This document shows, one piece after another, positions 7,901-16,228 of a stretch of DNA of 33,891 nt. The notes under the pieces are model-generated. The model was not told the DNA's origin and did not search any database. It worked only from the letters and a program-made list of their open reading frames with translations. How positions within the stretch are numbered: position 1 is the stretch's first letter; each line of letters opens with the position of its first letter. The stretch spans positions 1-33,891 of the forward strand of contig JAICGN010000040.1 of assembly GCA_025923075.1 (NCBI GenBank). Reading direction: 5' to 3'. This stretch comes from Chitinophagaceae bacterium. GTDB taxonomy: Bacteria > Bacteroidota > Bacteroidia > Chitinophagales > Chitinophagaceae. The position numbers and the translations under genes were made by a program.

Positions 7901-9118
7901 ATGAGCCGGGATTTAATAGTAATGCGAAAGCCAGTAACACAATTCCTGTTTTATTTGTTATCAGCAGCGTCTATCTCTGCGACAGCGCAGGAACAATTTG
8001 TAGAACCGCCTGCAAAACTTTTGACGTCCTTTCGCTTCAGGCAACTGTCAGGGGGAGTTGTTTTGCTCAACGCGCAATTTGCCGATTACCGGGATACCCT
8101 CAATTTTATTTTAGATACAGGTAGCGGTGGCATTTCTCTTGATTCCACAACAGTTGACTATTTCAAAATAACGCCGACGCCATCGGATATGACCATACTT
8201 GGTATTGCCGGTGCGCGCAAGGTAAGTTTCGTATATAACCAAAAATTACGATTGCCGGGACTCACGGTTGATAGCCTAAATTTTCACGTAAATAATTATG
8301 AGATCCTGACCGCAGTATATGGAGAAAAAATTGACGGGATCATTGGTTATTCTGTGCTGAGCCGTTATATATTTTTAATTAACTATGACAGCTCAAGAGT
8401 TTCGATTTTTACAAATGGGCGGATGAAATATCCGCGTGGTGGTTGGTTGTATGAACCCATCTTGCGTACGTTGCCCGTACTATCTGCGAGAATACGGGAT
8501 GAGGTTACGACTAACTCACGGTTTTTATTTGATATCGGCGCCGGTCTTTGTATGATGCTGAATAAGGAATTTATAGAGGATAGTAACTTCCTTGATAAAA
8601 AAAGAGTGCTGTATGCAAAAGAGGCAGAAGGTGTTGGCGGAAAGATTGATATGCATATGACAGTGATTAGGGAAATGCGGATGGGGCCATATCGGTTCCG
8701 GAATATACCTGTATTTGTATTTGATGATACATTCAATATTACTTCTTATCCATACTTAAGCGGTATTATTGGCAATGACATCCTGCGGCGTTTTAATGTG
8801 ATTTTAAATTACCCGAAAAAGGAATTTTATTTCATGCAAAATTCGCATTACCATGACGGATTTGATTACTCCTATTCCGGCATTGAATTATATATGATAG
8901 ATGGCCAAATTATTTTAGGTGATGTTGCTGAAGGTTCGCCGGCTGCTTCAGCCGGTCTCATGGAGGGCGACGTCCTGATTGGCATCAACAACATAGTGGG
9001 ACAAAACTTACAGCTATTCAAAGGAGCTTTGCAGGCCGCCGGTCAAAAAATAAAAATTATCGTCAACCGCGAAGGCGAGCTGATGGAATTTTCCTTCAAG
9101 GTGAAGAGCATACTTTAA
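7901..9118 (+). CDS. Retropepsin-like aspartyl protease with C-terminal PDZ domain
   Basis: A 405-residue exported protein. The signal peptide is best read from the internal methionine at residue 8 (MRKPVTQF, nucleotide 7922) and ends near SATAQ at residue 30; the ATG at 7901 is kept as the longest reading. Residues 72-74 are the catalytic DTG in FILDTGSGG. A second half-site, FDIGAG near residue 211, has the layout of a two-lobed bacterial pepsin/retropepsin-like fold, though it reads D-I-G rather than DTG. A PDZ domain follows at about 320-395 (GDVAEGSPAASAGLMEGDVL). The likely role is periplasmic peptide cleavage or substrate binding. It is divergent from mqnC and followed by the M16 pair after 71 bases containing a palindrome. 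Confidence 0.85.
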   Translation: MSRDLIVMRKPVTQFLFYLLSAASISATAQEQFVEPPAKLLTSFRFRQLSGGVVLLNAQFADYRDTLNFILDTGSGGISLDSTTVDYFKITPTPSDMTILGIAGARKVSFVYNQKLRLPGLTVDSLNFHVNNYEILTAVYGEKIDGIIGYSVLSRYIFLINYDSSRVSIFTNGRMKYPRGGWLYEPILRTLPVLSARIRDEVTTNSRFLFDIGAGLCMMLNKEFIEDSNFLDKKRVLYAKEAEGVGGKIDMHMTVIREMRMGPYRFRNIPVFVFDDTFNITSYPYLSGIIGNDILRRFNVILNYPKKEFYFMQNSHYHDGFDYSYSGIELYMIDGQIILGDVAEGSPAASAGLMEGDVLIGINNIVGQNLQLFKGALQAAGQKIKIIVNREGELMEFSFKVKSIL

Positions 9119-9150
9119 TTTTCTTCTGCATCAATTGACCTATTTTTGCC

Positions 9151-9168
9151 TCCCGATAATTATCGGGA
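9151..9168. repeat. Perfect 18-bp palindrome, possible terminator stem
   Basis: TCCCGATAATTATCGGGA is its own reverse complement. It sits between the aspartyl protease stop (9118) and the M16 start (9190) and is followed by a T-rich stretch, TATTTTATTATT. It could form a stem ending transcription of the protease gene, or be a short mobile or regulatory palindrome. A TATTTTTG at 9141-9148, just before it, resembles a -7 element for the M16 operon, but no TTG lies at the right distance. Confidence 0.55.
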
Positions 9169-9189
9169 TATTTTATTATTGAATTCAAT

Positions 9190-10428
9190 ATGATACAGTT
9201 TGAAAAATTTGTATTGGCAAATGGTTTGAAAGTGATCGTGCACCAGGATACGTCCACACCGATGGCGGTCGTAAACATTATGTATGATGTGGGAGCCAGG
9301 GATGAGGATCCGGAGAAAACCGGTTTTGCTCATTTGTTTGAGCATTTGATGTTTGGCGGCAGCATCAATATTCCCACTTATGATGGCCCCCTGCAAATGG
9401 CGGGCGGAGAAAATAATGCATATACATCAAATGATATAACCAATTATTATATCCAGTTGCCTGCTGAAAACTTAGAAACAGCCTTCTGGCTCGAGAGTGA
9501 TCGCATGCTTTCACTTGCTTTCGGGGAAAAGAGTTTGGATGTACAGCGCAAGGTTGTTTGTGAAGAATTTAAAGAACATTATTTGAATAAGCCATATGGT
9601 GATGTATGGCATAAAATGCGGGAACTCGCTTATAAAGTTCATCCATACCGATGGATGACGATCGGTAAAGAATTATCGCATATTGAAAATGCAAAACTGG
9701 AAGATGTAAAGAAGTTTTTCTTTAAACATTACCGCCCCAACAATGCAATACTGGTGGTGGCAGGAAATGTGAACGTTGAAAAAGTGAAAGAGCTTACAGA
9801 AAAATGGTTTGGTGATATTCCTTCCGGTGAAAAATATATGCGTAACCTGCCGCAGGAGCCAAATCAGACGGGAGCAAGAAAATTAGAGGTAAAAGCTGAT
9901 GTGCCACTTGACGCTTTCTATAAATGCTGGCATATTTATCCCCGAACAGATAAAAGATATTATATCGCCGACCTAATAACAGAAATTCTCAGTGGTGGCG
10001 GTTCATCAAGGTTGTTTCAGTCATTGGTAAAAGAAAAAAAACTATTCAGCGCTGTTGAATGTTATCATAGCGGAAGCGTTGACGCGGGCACATTGATAAT
10101 CGAAGGCAAACTGGTAAAGGGAATAAAAATGGAAGATGCAGAACAAGCCGTGGAAGCAGAACTTGAAAAAATGAGAACAGAGAAAGTGGCAATAAACGAA
10201 TTGCAAAAAGTAAAAAACAAGGTAGAGAGCCTGATAGCATTTGAAGATATGAGTCTTACTAACCGGGCCAATAGTCTTGCGTTTTATGAGTTGCTGGGAG
10301 ATGCCGGTCAAATGAATCATGAATTGGAAAAATATAATGTTGTTACGGCGGAAGATATTTTGAATGAAAGCCGGATCATTTTCAGACCGGAAAACAGCAA
10401 CACCCTTTATTATTATTCAAAGAACTGA
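9190..10428 (+). CDS. M16 family zinc peptidase, catalytic subunit
   Basis: A 412-residue insulinase/pitrilysin-superfamily protein without a signal peptide, so probably cytoplasmic. The inverted zinc motif HxxEH is intact at residues 48-52 (HLFEH), and the third ligand is one of the glutamates in CEEFKEH (about 124-130). The surrounding GFAHLFEHLMFGGS and the AGNVNVEKVKELTEKWFGDIP stretch are typical of the peptidase M16 N-terminal and middle parts. The next gene starts 3 bases downstream and codes for a matching M16 protein without the zinc motif, so the two likely form a heterodimeric clamshell as in known bacterial M16B pairs. Such enzymes degrade short peptides. Confidence 0.93.
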   Translation: MIQFEKFVLANGLKVIVHQDTSTPMAVVNIMYDVGARDEDPEKTGFAHLFEHLMFGGSINIPTYDGPLQMAGGENNAYTSNDITNYYIQLPAENLETAFWLESDRMLSLAFGEKSLDVQRKVVCEEFKEHYLNKPYGDVWHKMRELAYKVHPYRWMTIGKELSHIENAKLEDVKKFFFKHYRPNNAILVVAGNVNVEKVKELTEKWFGDIPSGEKYMRNLPQEPNQTGARKLEVKADVPLDAFYKCWHIYPRTDKRYYIADLITEILSGGGSSRLFQSLVKEKKLFSAVECYHSGSVDAGTLIIEGKLVKGIKMEDAEQAVEAELEKMRTEKVAINELQKVKNKVESLIAFEDMSLTNRANSLAFYELLGDAGQMNHELEKYNVVTAEDILNESRIIFRPENSNTLYYYSKN

Positions 10429-10431
10429 TAC

Positions 10432-11727
10432 ATGGAATTGATCACTGTAAACAGAAAGATAGCTCCGCCCATTATTGATGCCGTTAATCTTCATCTAGCA
10501 TTAAAGCCTTATGAAAAGTTTACATTGGATAATGGTGTGCCGGTGTATGCGATCAATGCAGGTGCCGAAGAGGTGATGAGTATGGAAATAGTTTTTTTTG
10601 CAGGCAACTGTTTCGAGGAAAAAAATCTTGTTGCTGCTTCCAGCAATTTTCTTTTGCGCAACGGCACGTCAAAAAAGAAGGCATTTGAGATCAATGAACA
10701 TTTTGAATATTATGGATCATTTTTAAACCGTGCCTGTTATAATGAGACGGCAACACTTACCCTTCATTGCCTTAATAAACATATCGCCGAACTTTTACCT
10801 GTTGTTGAAGAATTGATCACCGATTCTGTCTTTCCGGAAGAAGAGCTGGCAATTTTTAAACAAAACCAAAAACAACGATTAAGTGTAAGCCTTAAAAAAA
10901 GTGAATTCGTTGCAGGCAGGTTGATCGACTCCTACTTATATGGTGAGAAACATCCTTATGGAAAATACAGCAGTCATGAACAATATGACGCCCTAAACAG
11001 GGAAGAACTGGTTTCGTTTTATGAGCGATACTACAAAAATGGCAATTGCCTTATATTCACAGCAGGTAAACTTCCAATAGGTCTTTTTGAATTGCTGAAC
11101 AAACATTTTGGAAAATTGCCCTTCGGAAATAATTTTCAAAATCCGCGTTATCAAACCTCATCAACAAAAAAGCCCGGAGAAAAATTCAGGATCACTAATG
11201 ACGCAAATGGTGTCCAGGGTTCCATCCGTATTGCAAGAGAATTCCCCAACCGGCATCATCCCGATTTTCAAAAAGTGATGGTGCTGAATAATCTTTTTGG
11301 CGGATATTTTGGTTCAAGGCTAATGTCTAACATCAGGGAGGATAAGGGTTATACTTATGGAATTCATAGCTACCTGCAGGATCATATTCAGCAATCCGCA
11401 TGGCTGGTAAGTACCGAAGTCGGAAAAGATGTTTGCGAGGCAGCCATTTTGGAAATTTATAAAGAAATGAAACGGCTGCAGGATGAACCGATCAGGGACG
11501 AAGAAATGCAGTTGGTAAGAAACTATATGATGGGAACCATCCTCGGTGACCTTGATGGCCCGTTCCATATCATTGCAAGATGGAAAAATTATATCTTGAA
11601 TGGAGTGGATGAAAACTATTTTTACAGCGCTTTAAATACCATTCGAACCGTTTCGCCCGAAGAATTACAACACCTGGCAAAGAAATATCTTAATCCCGAG
11701 GAATTTTATGAGCTTGTTGTAATATAA
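10432..11727 (+). CDS. M16 family peptidase, non-catalytic partner subunit
   Basis: A 431-residue M16-fold protein. At the place where HxxEH is expected the sequence reads NLVAASSNFLLRNGTSKKK, so the zinc site is absent. The second-subunit signature is present instead: a glycine-rich FGGYFGSRLMSNIRED followed by KGYTYGIHSYL, which supplies the arginine and tyrosine that bind the peptide chain in the partner's active site. It starts 3 bases after the catalytic subunit stop, so the two should be co-translated and act as a heterodimer. No signal peptide. Confidence 0.92.
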   Translation: MELITVNRKIAPPIIDAVNLHLALKPYEKFTLDNGVPVYAINAGAEEVMSMEIVFFAGNCFEEKNLVAASSNFLLRNGTSKKKAFEINEHFEYYGSFLNRACYNETATLTLHCLNKHIAELLPVVEELITDSVFPEEELAIFKQNQKQRLSVSLKKSEFVAGRLIDSYLYGEKHPYGKYSSHEQYDALNREELVSFYERYYKNGNCLIFTAGKLPIGLFELLNKHFGKLPFGNNFQNPRYQTSSTKKPGEKFRITNDANGVQGSIRIAREFPNRHHPDFQKVMVLNNLFGGYFGSRLMSNIREDKGYTYGIHSYLQDHIQQSAWLVSTEVGKDVCEAAILEIYKEMKRLQDEPIRDEEMQLVRNYMMGTILGDLDGPFHIIARWKNYILNGVDENYFYSALNTIRTVSPEELQHLAKKYLNPEEFYELVVI

Positions 11728-11747
11728 GTTATTCAAAAAACCAGCAA

Positions 11748-12104
11748 ATGAATTTTCTTATCCGCATACTGGTTATTGCTGCCCTTACATTCGGGCTTTC
11801 TTATATATTGAATGGAATTCATGTCGCTGATTTCTGGACCGCTCTTGCATTTGCTTTCGTACTTGCTCTTCTAAATCTGTTTATCAAACCGTTTTTGGTA
11901 TTATTCACGCTGCCTGTTACTTTCCTTACACTGGGTCTTTTTCTTTTTGTTATTAATGCAATTGTTGTTTTATTGGCCAGCAAATTTGTAGATGGGTTTA
12001 GTATTGATAATTTCTGGTGGGCTTTATTGTTCAGTATTATTTTATCAATAATAACTTCTGCAATTGATAAAAAGGAAAAAAAAGACCGGCGGGCTTCTTA
12101 TTGA
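11748..12104 (+). CDS. Small four-helix membrane protein ('phage holin family IV'-type)
   Basis: A 118-residue protein made of four hydrophobic helices (about 3-22, 29-48, 53-78 and 87-107) and a basic C-terminal tail, DKKEKKDRRASY. The pattern FALVLALLNLFIKPFLVLFTLPVTFLTLG is characteristic of the family annotated as mycobacterial 4-TMS phage holin/DUF360, which is widespread in bacterial chromosomes. Despite the name nothing here suggests phage lysis: there is no endolysin or phage gene nearby. It follows the M16 pair by 20 bases, so it may be the third gene of that operon, and it ends 3 bases from the convergent vWA gene. Confidence 0.8.
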   Translation: MNFLIRILVIAALTFGLSYILNGIHVADFWTALAFAFVLALLNLFIKPFLVLFTLPVTFLTLGLFLFVINAIVVLLASKFVDGFSIDNFWWALLFSIILSIITSAIDKKEKKDRRASY

Positions 12105-12107
12105 TCA

Positions 12108-13280
12108 CTATTCAATCTTCATATTAAATCTCTTCGCCTGTTCCCTGATGATCTTTTCGACTTCGGTTTCTAATGTTTGCGTATTATTATTGTTTTTCGC
12201 CTTTCGTTGTTTTTCATCATTAATATAAGCCTCCCTTTTCTTATTTATTTCCCGGATCTCTTTTTGAATCAAACTTCTTTCATTGCTTTTTTGATTTATT
12301 ATGGCTTCCAGTTGCGCCTTGTTTTTATTACGTAAACTATCGGGCAAGGTTTTGAAGTCGACCTTGTCCAAGATCTTTTTGTCCTCATCTTTTGCATCGA
12401 TAAGATCCCACCCGGCATTATAATAGGTAGCCTTTTGGCTTTTTGCAGCAATCCTGTTTACACCAACATATGTATTAATGCCTGCATTGTTAGCATCTGC
12501 TGTGGCTTGCATGGCTTGTTTTTGCCTGCCGGTTTCTCCATAATAAATGTAGGTGCCATTCAATTTATTATTGAGCGTAATTAAGGCACTGTCATAAGGC
12601 GTTGGTATATCCTCTGGTTTGGCATCGGAATTGATATTTGTAAAACTTCCGTTGCCACATTCACCCAACAGGTTCCAATGCTCCCTGATTCCCTGCAACC
12701 GGTCACCACAATAAATTGTATTTACGATCACTCCTTTCTTTTTTGCTTCATTGCAGGCAATGGTATATGATATATTGCCTTGCAGGAAATCTTCATTCCC
12801 CGAAATAAAAATTACTTTGTAATTAGACGATGCCGTATCCCAGTTTAATTCATTTAATGAAGCATGGATTACCTGCCCGCAATACTCCTGGCCTCCATTG
12901 GTAGTAAGCGCAAACAGGTCCTGTGAAAGTTTATCAAGGTCAGAAGTAAAGGGCGAAATTTGCTTTACATAACCTTTCCCCTGGTCGTTATTGTCCCTTC
13001 CATATTCGTATAGCGCTATTTCAATTTGAGGCGTTGTGCCATTACATTTTGATTTTCCCATCACGTTCACCATCGTCCACAGTTGGGCCTTGGCCTGCTC
13101 AATTAATCCGTCCATGCTATTACTCACATCAAGCAAAATAGCAGCCTGTATCCTGGGATTATTATTTTTAATTTGTTCGTGTGATCGTAAAACGTGAACA
13201 TCATTGCCTTTTGAAACCGGTAAACTAAAGATAGTATAAGCAGAAAAAATTACAGCGGCAGGTTTGAAAAGCAGGTTCAT
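12108..13280 (-). CDS. von Willebrand factor A domain protein
   Basis: A 390-residue protein with a hydrophobic N-terminus (about residues 5-21) that could be a signal peptide or anchor. The vWA domain spans about 44-230: the metal-ion-dependent adhesion site begins with D51-V-S-N-S55 in AAILLDVSNSMDG, the threonine is likely in ALTTNGGQEY and the later acidic residue in FISGNEDF. Residues about 310-390 form a long lysine- and glutamate-rich helix, probably a coiled coil. vWA domains bind protein partners through a metal ion; the partner is unknown. It is divergent from the E1 fusion gene with a 116-base gap. Confidence 0.85.
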   Translation of the reverse strand: MNLLFKPAAVIFSAYTIFSLPVSKGNDVHVLRSHEQIKNNNPRIQAAILLDVSNSMDGLIEQAKAQLWTMVNVMGKSKCNGTTPQIEIALYEYGRDNNDQGKGYVKQISPFTSDLDKLSQDLFALTTNGGQEYCGQVIHASLNELNWDTASSNYKVIFISGNEDFLQGNISYTIACNEAKKKGVIVNTIYCGDRLQGIREHWNLLGECGNGSFTNINSDAKPEDIPTPYDSALITLNNKLNGTYIYYGETGRQKQAMQATADANNAGINTYVGVNRIAAKSQKATYYNAGWDLIDAKDEDKKILDKVDFKTLPDSLRNKNKAQLEAIINQKSNERSLIQKEIREINKKREAYINDEKQRKAKNNNNTQTLETEVEKIIREQAKRFNMKIE

Positions 13281-13396
13281 GATAAAAGTTTTATTTAAGA
13301 TGCAGCGATTTTTTTATTACATAAGAGCTCTTTTTCTTTTTGTCAGTGTTTTAACAATTTTAAAAATCCATTCGCTTTATTTTATAGGTTTGCAGC

Positions 13397-15406
13397 ATGA
13401 CTTTCGATCGCAGGGATCTTTCCACCGAACAGCTTATAAGTTTTTATCGTTCATTACTTTGGCCTAGGATGATCGAAGAAAAAATGCTGGTATTACTCAG
13501 GCAGGGTAAGATTTCAAAATGGTTTAGCGGAATTGGGCAGGAAGCAATTGCTGTAGGAGCCACCCTGGCTTTGCAGCAGGATGAATGGATCATGCCACTT
13601 CACCGGAATCTTGGCGTTTTTACCACACGCAATATGCCATTGCATAAATTATTTATGCAATGGCAGGGTGCAAAAGAAGGTTACAGCAAAGGAAGAGAAA
13701 GAAGCTTTCATTTTGGAAATAAAGAACATCATATCTGCGGAATGATATCTCATCTTGGCCCGCAGCTAGCGATCGCCGATGGTGTAGCCCTGGCACACAA
13801 ACTCAGAAAGGAAAATAAAGTTTCAATGGCATTTACGGGGGAAGGCGGAACAAGTGAAGGCGATTTTCACGAAGCATTGAATGTGGCTGCAGTCTGGGAC
13901 CTGCCTGTAATTTTTATCATTGAAAATAACGGTTACGGGTTAAGCACACCCGTTAGTGAACAATATCGTTGCATTAGTCTTGTCGACAGAGCAAAAGGTT
14001 ATGGAATGGAAGGTGTGATGATCGATGGAAACAATTTGCTTTCGGTTTATGATACAATAAAGGGAGTGAGAGAATATTGCATTAGAAATCAAAAACCCTA
14101 TTTGATCGAATGCATGACATTCCGTATGCGTGGACATGAAGAGGCCAGTGGCACTAAATATATTCCACCGGAATTATTTAAAATATGGGAATTAAAAGAT
14201 CCTGTAAAAAAGTATGAAGAGTATATAAAGTCCATAGATATCATTGGTGAAGAAGGTGTTCACCAGATCAGAAATGAATTTAAGGAGAAGATAGAAGATG
14301 AATTGGCCATTGGTTTTAATACAAGTGTTGTTGTGCCCGATACAGAAGAAGAATTGGAAGACGTGTATGCCGTGAAACGTGAAACGTCAAACGTCAGAAG
14401 CATTGATAATTCAAAACCCTTTCACGTCTCACGTTTCACTTCTCACGATAAAAGATTGATCGATGCAATCAGCGAAGGATTAAGACATAGCATGCAACGC
14501 CATCCCAACCTGGTATTGATGGGGCAGGATATTGCAGAATATGGTGGAGCATTTAAGATTACCGAAGGCTTTGTGAAAGAATTTGGGAAAGAAAGAGTAA
14601 GAAATACACCATTATGTGAAAGTGCAATTGTTGGCGCTGCACTTGGTTTAGCATTGGAAGGATACAAAAGTGTAATGGAAATGCAGTTTGCAGATTTTGT
14701 AACAGTAGGTTTTAATCAAATAGTAAACAATCTTGCAAAGATCTATTATCGTTGGGGTCAGCATGCTGATGTTGTTATTCGAATGCCTTCGGGGGGTGGA
14801 GTTGGTGCCGGGCCATTTCATAGCCAAAGCAATGAAGCCTGGTTTACAAAAGTGCCGGGGTTGAAAGTTGTGTATCCTTCCACACCCATTGATGCAAAAG
14901 GATTATTGATTGCGGCTATCAATGATCCCAACCCGGTAATGTATTTTGAGCATAAAGCATTATATCGTTCGGTTAATGGTCCTGTGCCGGAGGATTTTTA
15001 TGAAATCGAGATCGGCAAAGCAAGACATGTAAGAGAAGGGGATGACGTTTCAATTATCACCTATGGCAGTGGTGTTCACTGGGCCGAAGACTACGCAGCA
15101 GAGCATCCTGAAATTTCTATTGACATACTTGATTTAAGAACATTAGCTCCGCTTGATTATCTTTCTATTCGTGAAGCAGTGCAAAGAACAGGAAGGGTTT
15201 TGATATTACATGAAGACACGCTGATCGGCGGTATCGGTGGTGAGATAGCAGCGTGGATCGCTGAAAATTGTTTTTCTATACTTGACGCACCCGTGATGCG
15301 TTGTGCGTCGTTGGATACGCCCGTTCCGTTTAATATTGAATTAGAGAAAAATTTTATGGCACTAAGCCGTATTCATGAGTCGGTAAAAAAACTCACTGAA
15401 TATTGA
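13397..15406 (+). CDS. 2-oxo acid dehydrogenase E1, fused alpha and beta subunits (branched-chain type)
   Basis: A 669-residue fusion of the thiamine diphosphate-dependent E1 alpha (about 1-325) and beta (about 351-669) chains of a 2-oxo acid dehydrogenase complex. The alpha part has GEGGTSEGDFHEALN followed by IIENN (residues 148-178), the TPP/Mg motif with GEG in place of the usual GDG. The beta part has GQDIAEYGG, TPLCESAIVGAALGLALEG and MQFADF, typical of branched-chain or pyruvate-type E1 beta. The natural substrate (2-oxoisovalerate or pyruvate) cannot be settled from this alone, and no E2 or E3 gene is nearby. The linker is unusual: nucleotides 14371-14447 form an inverted array of heptamers translated in frame. 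A TAGGTTTG at 13385 could be a -7 promoter element with almost no leader. Confidence 0.92.
   Translation: MTFDRRDLSTEQLISFYRSLLWPRMIEEKMLVLLRQGKISKWFSGIGQEAIAVGATLALQQDEWIMPLHRNLGVFTTRNMPLHKLFMQWQGAKEGYSKGRERSFHFGNKEHHICGMISHLGPQLAIADGVALAHKLRKENKVSMAFTGEGGTSEGDFHEALNVAAVWDLPVIFIIENNGYGLSTPVSEQYRCISLVDRAKGYGMEGVMIDGNNLLSVYDTIKGVREYCIRNQKPYLIECMTFRMRGHEEASGTKYIPPELFKIWELKDPVKKYEEYIKSIDIIGEEGVHQIRNEFKEKIEDELAIGFNTSVVVPDTEEELEDVYAVKRETSNVRSIDNSKPFHVSRFTSHDKRLIDAISEGLRHSMQRHPNLVLMGQDIAEYGGAFKITEGFVKEFGKERVRNTPLCESAIVGAALGLALEGYKSVMEMQFADFVTVGFNQIVNNLAKIYYRWGQHADVVIRMPSGGGVGAGPFHSQSNEAWFTKVPGLKVVYPSTPIDAKGLLIAAINDPNPVMYFEHKALYRSVNGPVPEDFYEIEIGKARHVREGDDVSIITYGSGVHWAEDYAAEHPEISIDILDLRTLAPLDYLSIREAVQRTGRVLILHEDTLIGGIGGEIAAWIAENCFSILDAPVMRCASLDTPVPFNIELEKNFMALSRIHESVKKLTEY
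14371..14447. repeat. Inverted heptamer-repeat element inside the E1 linker
   Basis: The left arm (14371-14398) is four tandem copies of a CGTGAAA-like heptamer. The right arm (14420-14447) is four copies of the inverse, TTTCACG-like. The arms pair at 22 of 28 positions around a 21-base loop. The element lies exactly in the interdomain linker of the fused E1 and is read through in frame, giving a basic, serine- and threonine-rich segment. From memory, similar GTGAAACGT-type strings recur between genes in Chitinophagaceae genomes; that is not verified here. Confidence 0.7.
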
Positions 15407-15660
15407 CAAAAAATGCCTTGCGGAAAATACTATCAGCCCGCGATAAACCACCTTTTTTCTACGATTATTCAATAGTAATTTTTATTGATTCCAGCATATA
15501 TTCCTTTGGTTCATGCTAAAAGCTAACCTTTTGTATAAACAGTAAAAATACTACTTGACGAAGATTAAGTGTGGGCATTCAGCGAAACCCTTTCAATATA
15601 ATGGACGAACTTCTATTTTTATATTAGTCTAACTAAAGCTGTCATACTCAATCCATTTCT

Positions 15661-16191
15661 ATGAAAAAAACAATTACACTAGTTATTGTATTTTTCTTTC
15701 TTTTTTTTAATGGCAATTCTCAAAGCATTGCGCCCTCTGTTATTAACACAAGCGGCGGATCATTCCAATCAGGATATTATCAAATTGAATGGAGCATTGG
15801 TGAATTGGCTTTGGTGGAACAAATGACCAGCTCAAATAATTCTCTTGTTATTACAAATGGTTTTATCCAACCCTTCATCCAAAATCCTGCAACTATTAAT
15901 ACGAACAATATGTTCGGCAATGATGAGATCAAAATTTTCCCCAACCCGGCTTCAAGCTATGTGGAGATAAATTTTCTTGGTAAACAAAGAGGCAGAATTA
16001 CACTTAGCTTTTATGACGGTTCAGGCAGAAAGATATTAACTGTTGCAGATTCTTATTATGGTGTGGGTCTAATCAAAAGAATTCCTGTTAGTCACTTACC
16101 AAATGAAGTGTATATGCTTCATGTTGATCTGGATCCTTACCCGGGATATTCTTCAAAAAAAGGAGTTTATAAAATTGTAAAAATAAAGTAG
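15661..16191 (+). CDS. Secreted protein with T9SS type A sorting domain
   Basis: A 176-residue protein with a signal peptide (about 1-20, ending NGNS) and a C-terminal T9SS type A sorting domain from about residue 90: IKIFPNPASSYVEINFL, a GSGRKIL turn and a final YKIVKIK. Proteins with this tail cross the outer membrane through the type IX system and are attached to the surface or released. The middle part, SIGELALVEQ followed by TNGFIQP, is a short stretch I have seen ahead of such tails and has no known enzyme function. It lies 37 bases before the repeat-rich surface protein gene, so the two may be one unit. The 254 bases upstream (15407-15660) hold no convincing gene or consensus promoter. 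Confidence 0.85.
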   Translation: MKKTITLVIVFFFLFFNGNSQSIAPSVINTSGGSFQSGYYQIEWSIGELALVEQMTSSNNSLVITNGFIQPFIQNPATINTNNMFGNDEIKIFPNPASSYVEINFLGKQRGRITLSFYDGSGRKILTVADSYYGVGLIKRIPVSHLPNEVYMLHVDLDPYPGYSSKKGVYKIVKIK

Positions 16192-16228
16192 CCAGTAATT
16201 AAAGGCCGTAGGGTCAAAATCCAATTAT

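Noticed and set aside
7789-8124. 111-codon open frame ahead of and overlapping the aspartyl protease gene
   Set aside because: It overlaps the signal peptide and DTG region of the protease in another frame, is cysteine-rich and shows no family features.
11748-12104. Prophage lysis gene (holin)
   Set aside because: The protein family carries a holin label, but no phage structural, lysis or integration gene is in the window and the protein is widespread in chromosomes.
13385-13392. TAGGTTTG promoter element for the E1 gene
   Set aside because: The -7-like element is present just before the ATG, but no TTG lies 17-23 bases upstream, so it was not listed as a promoter.
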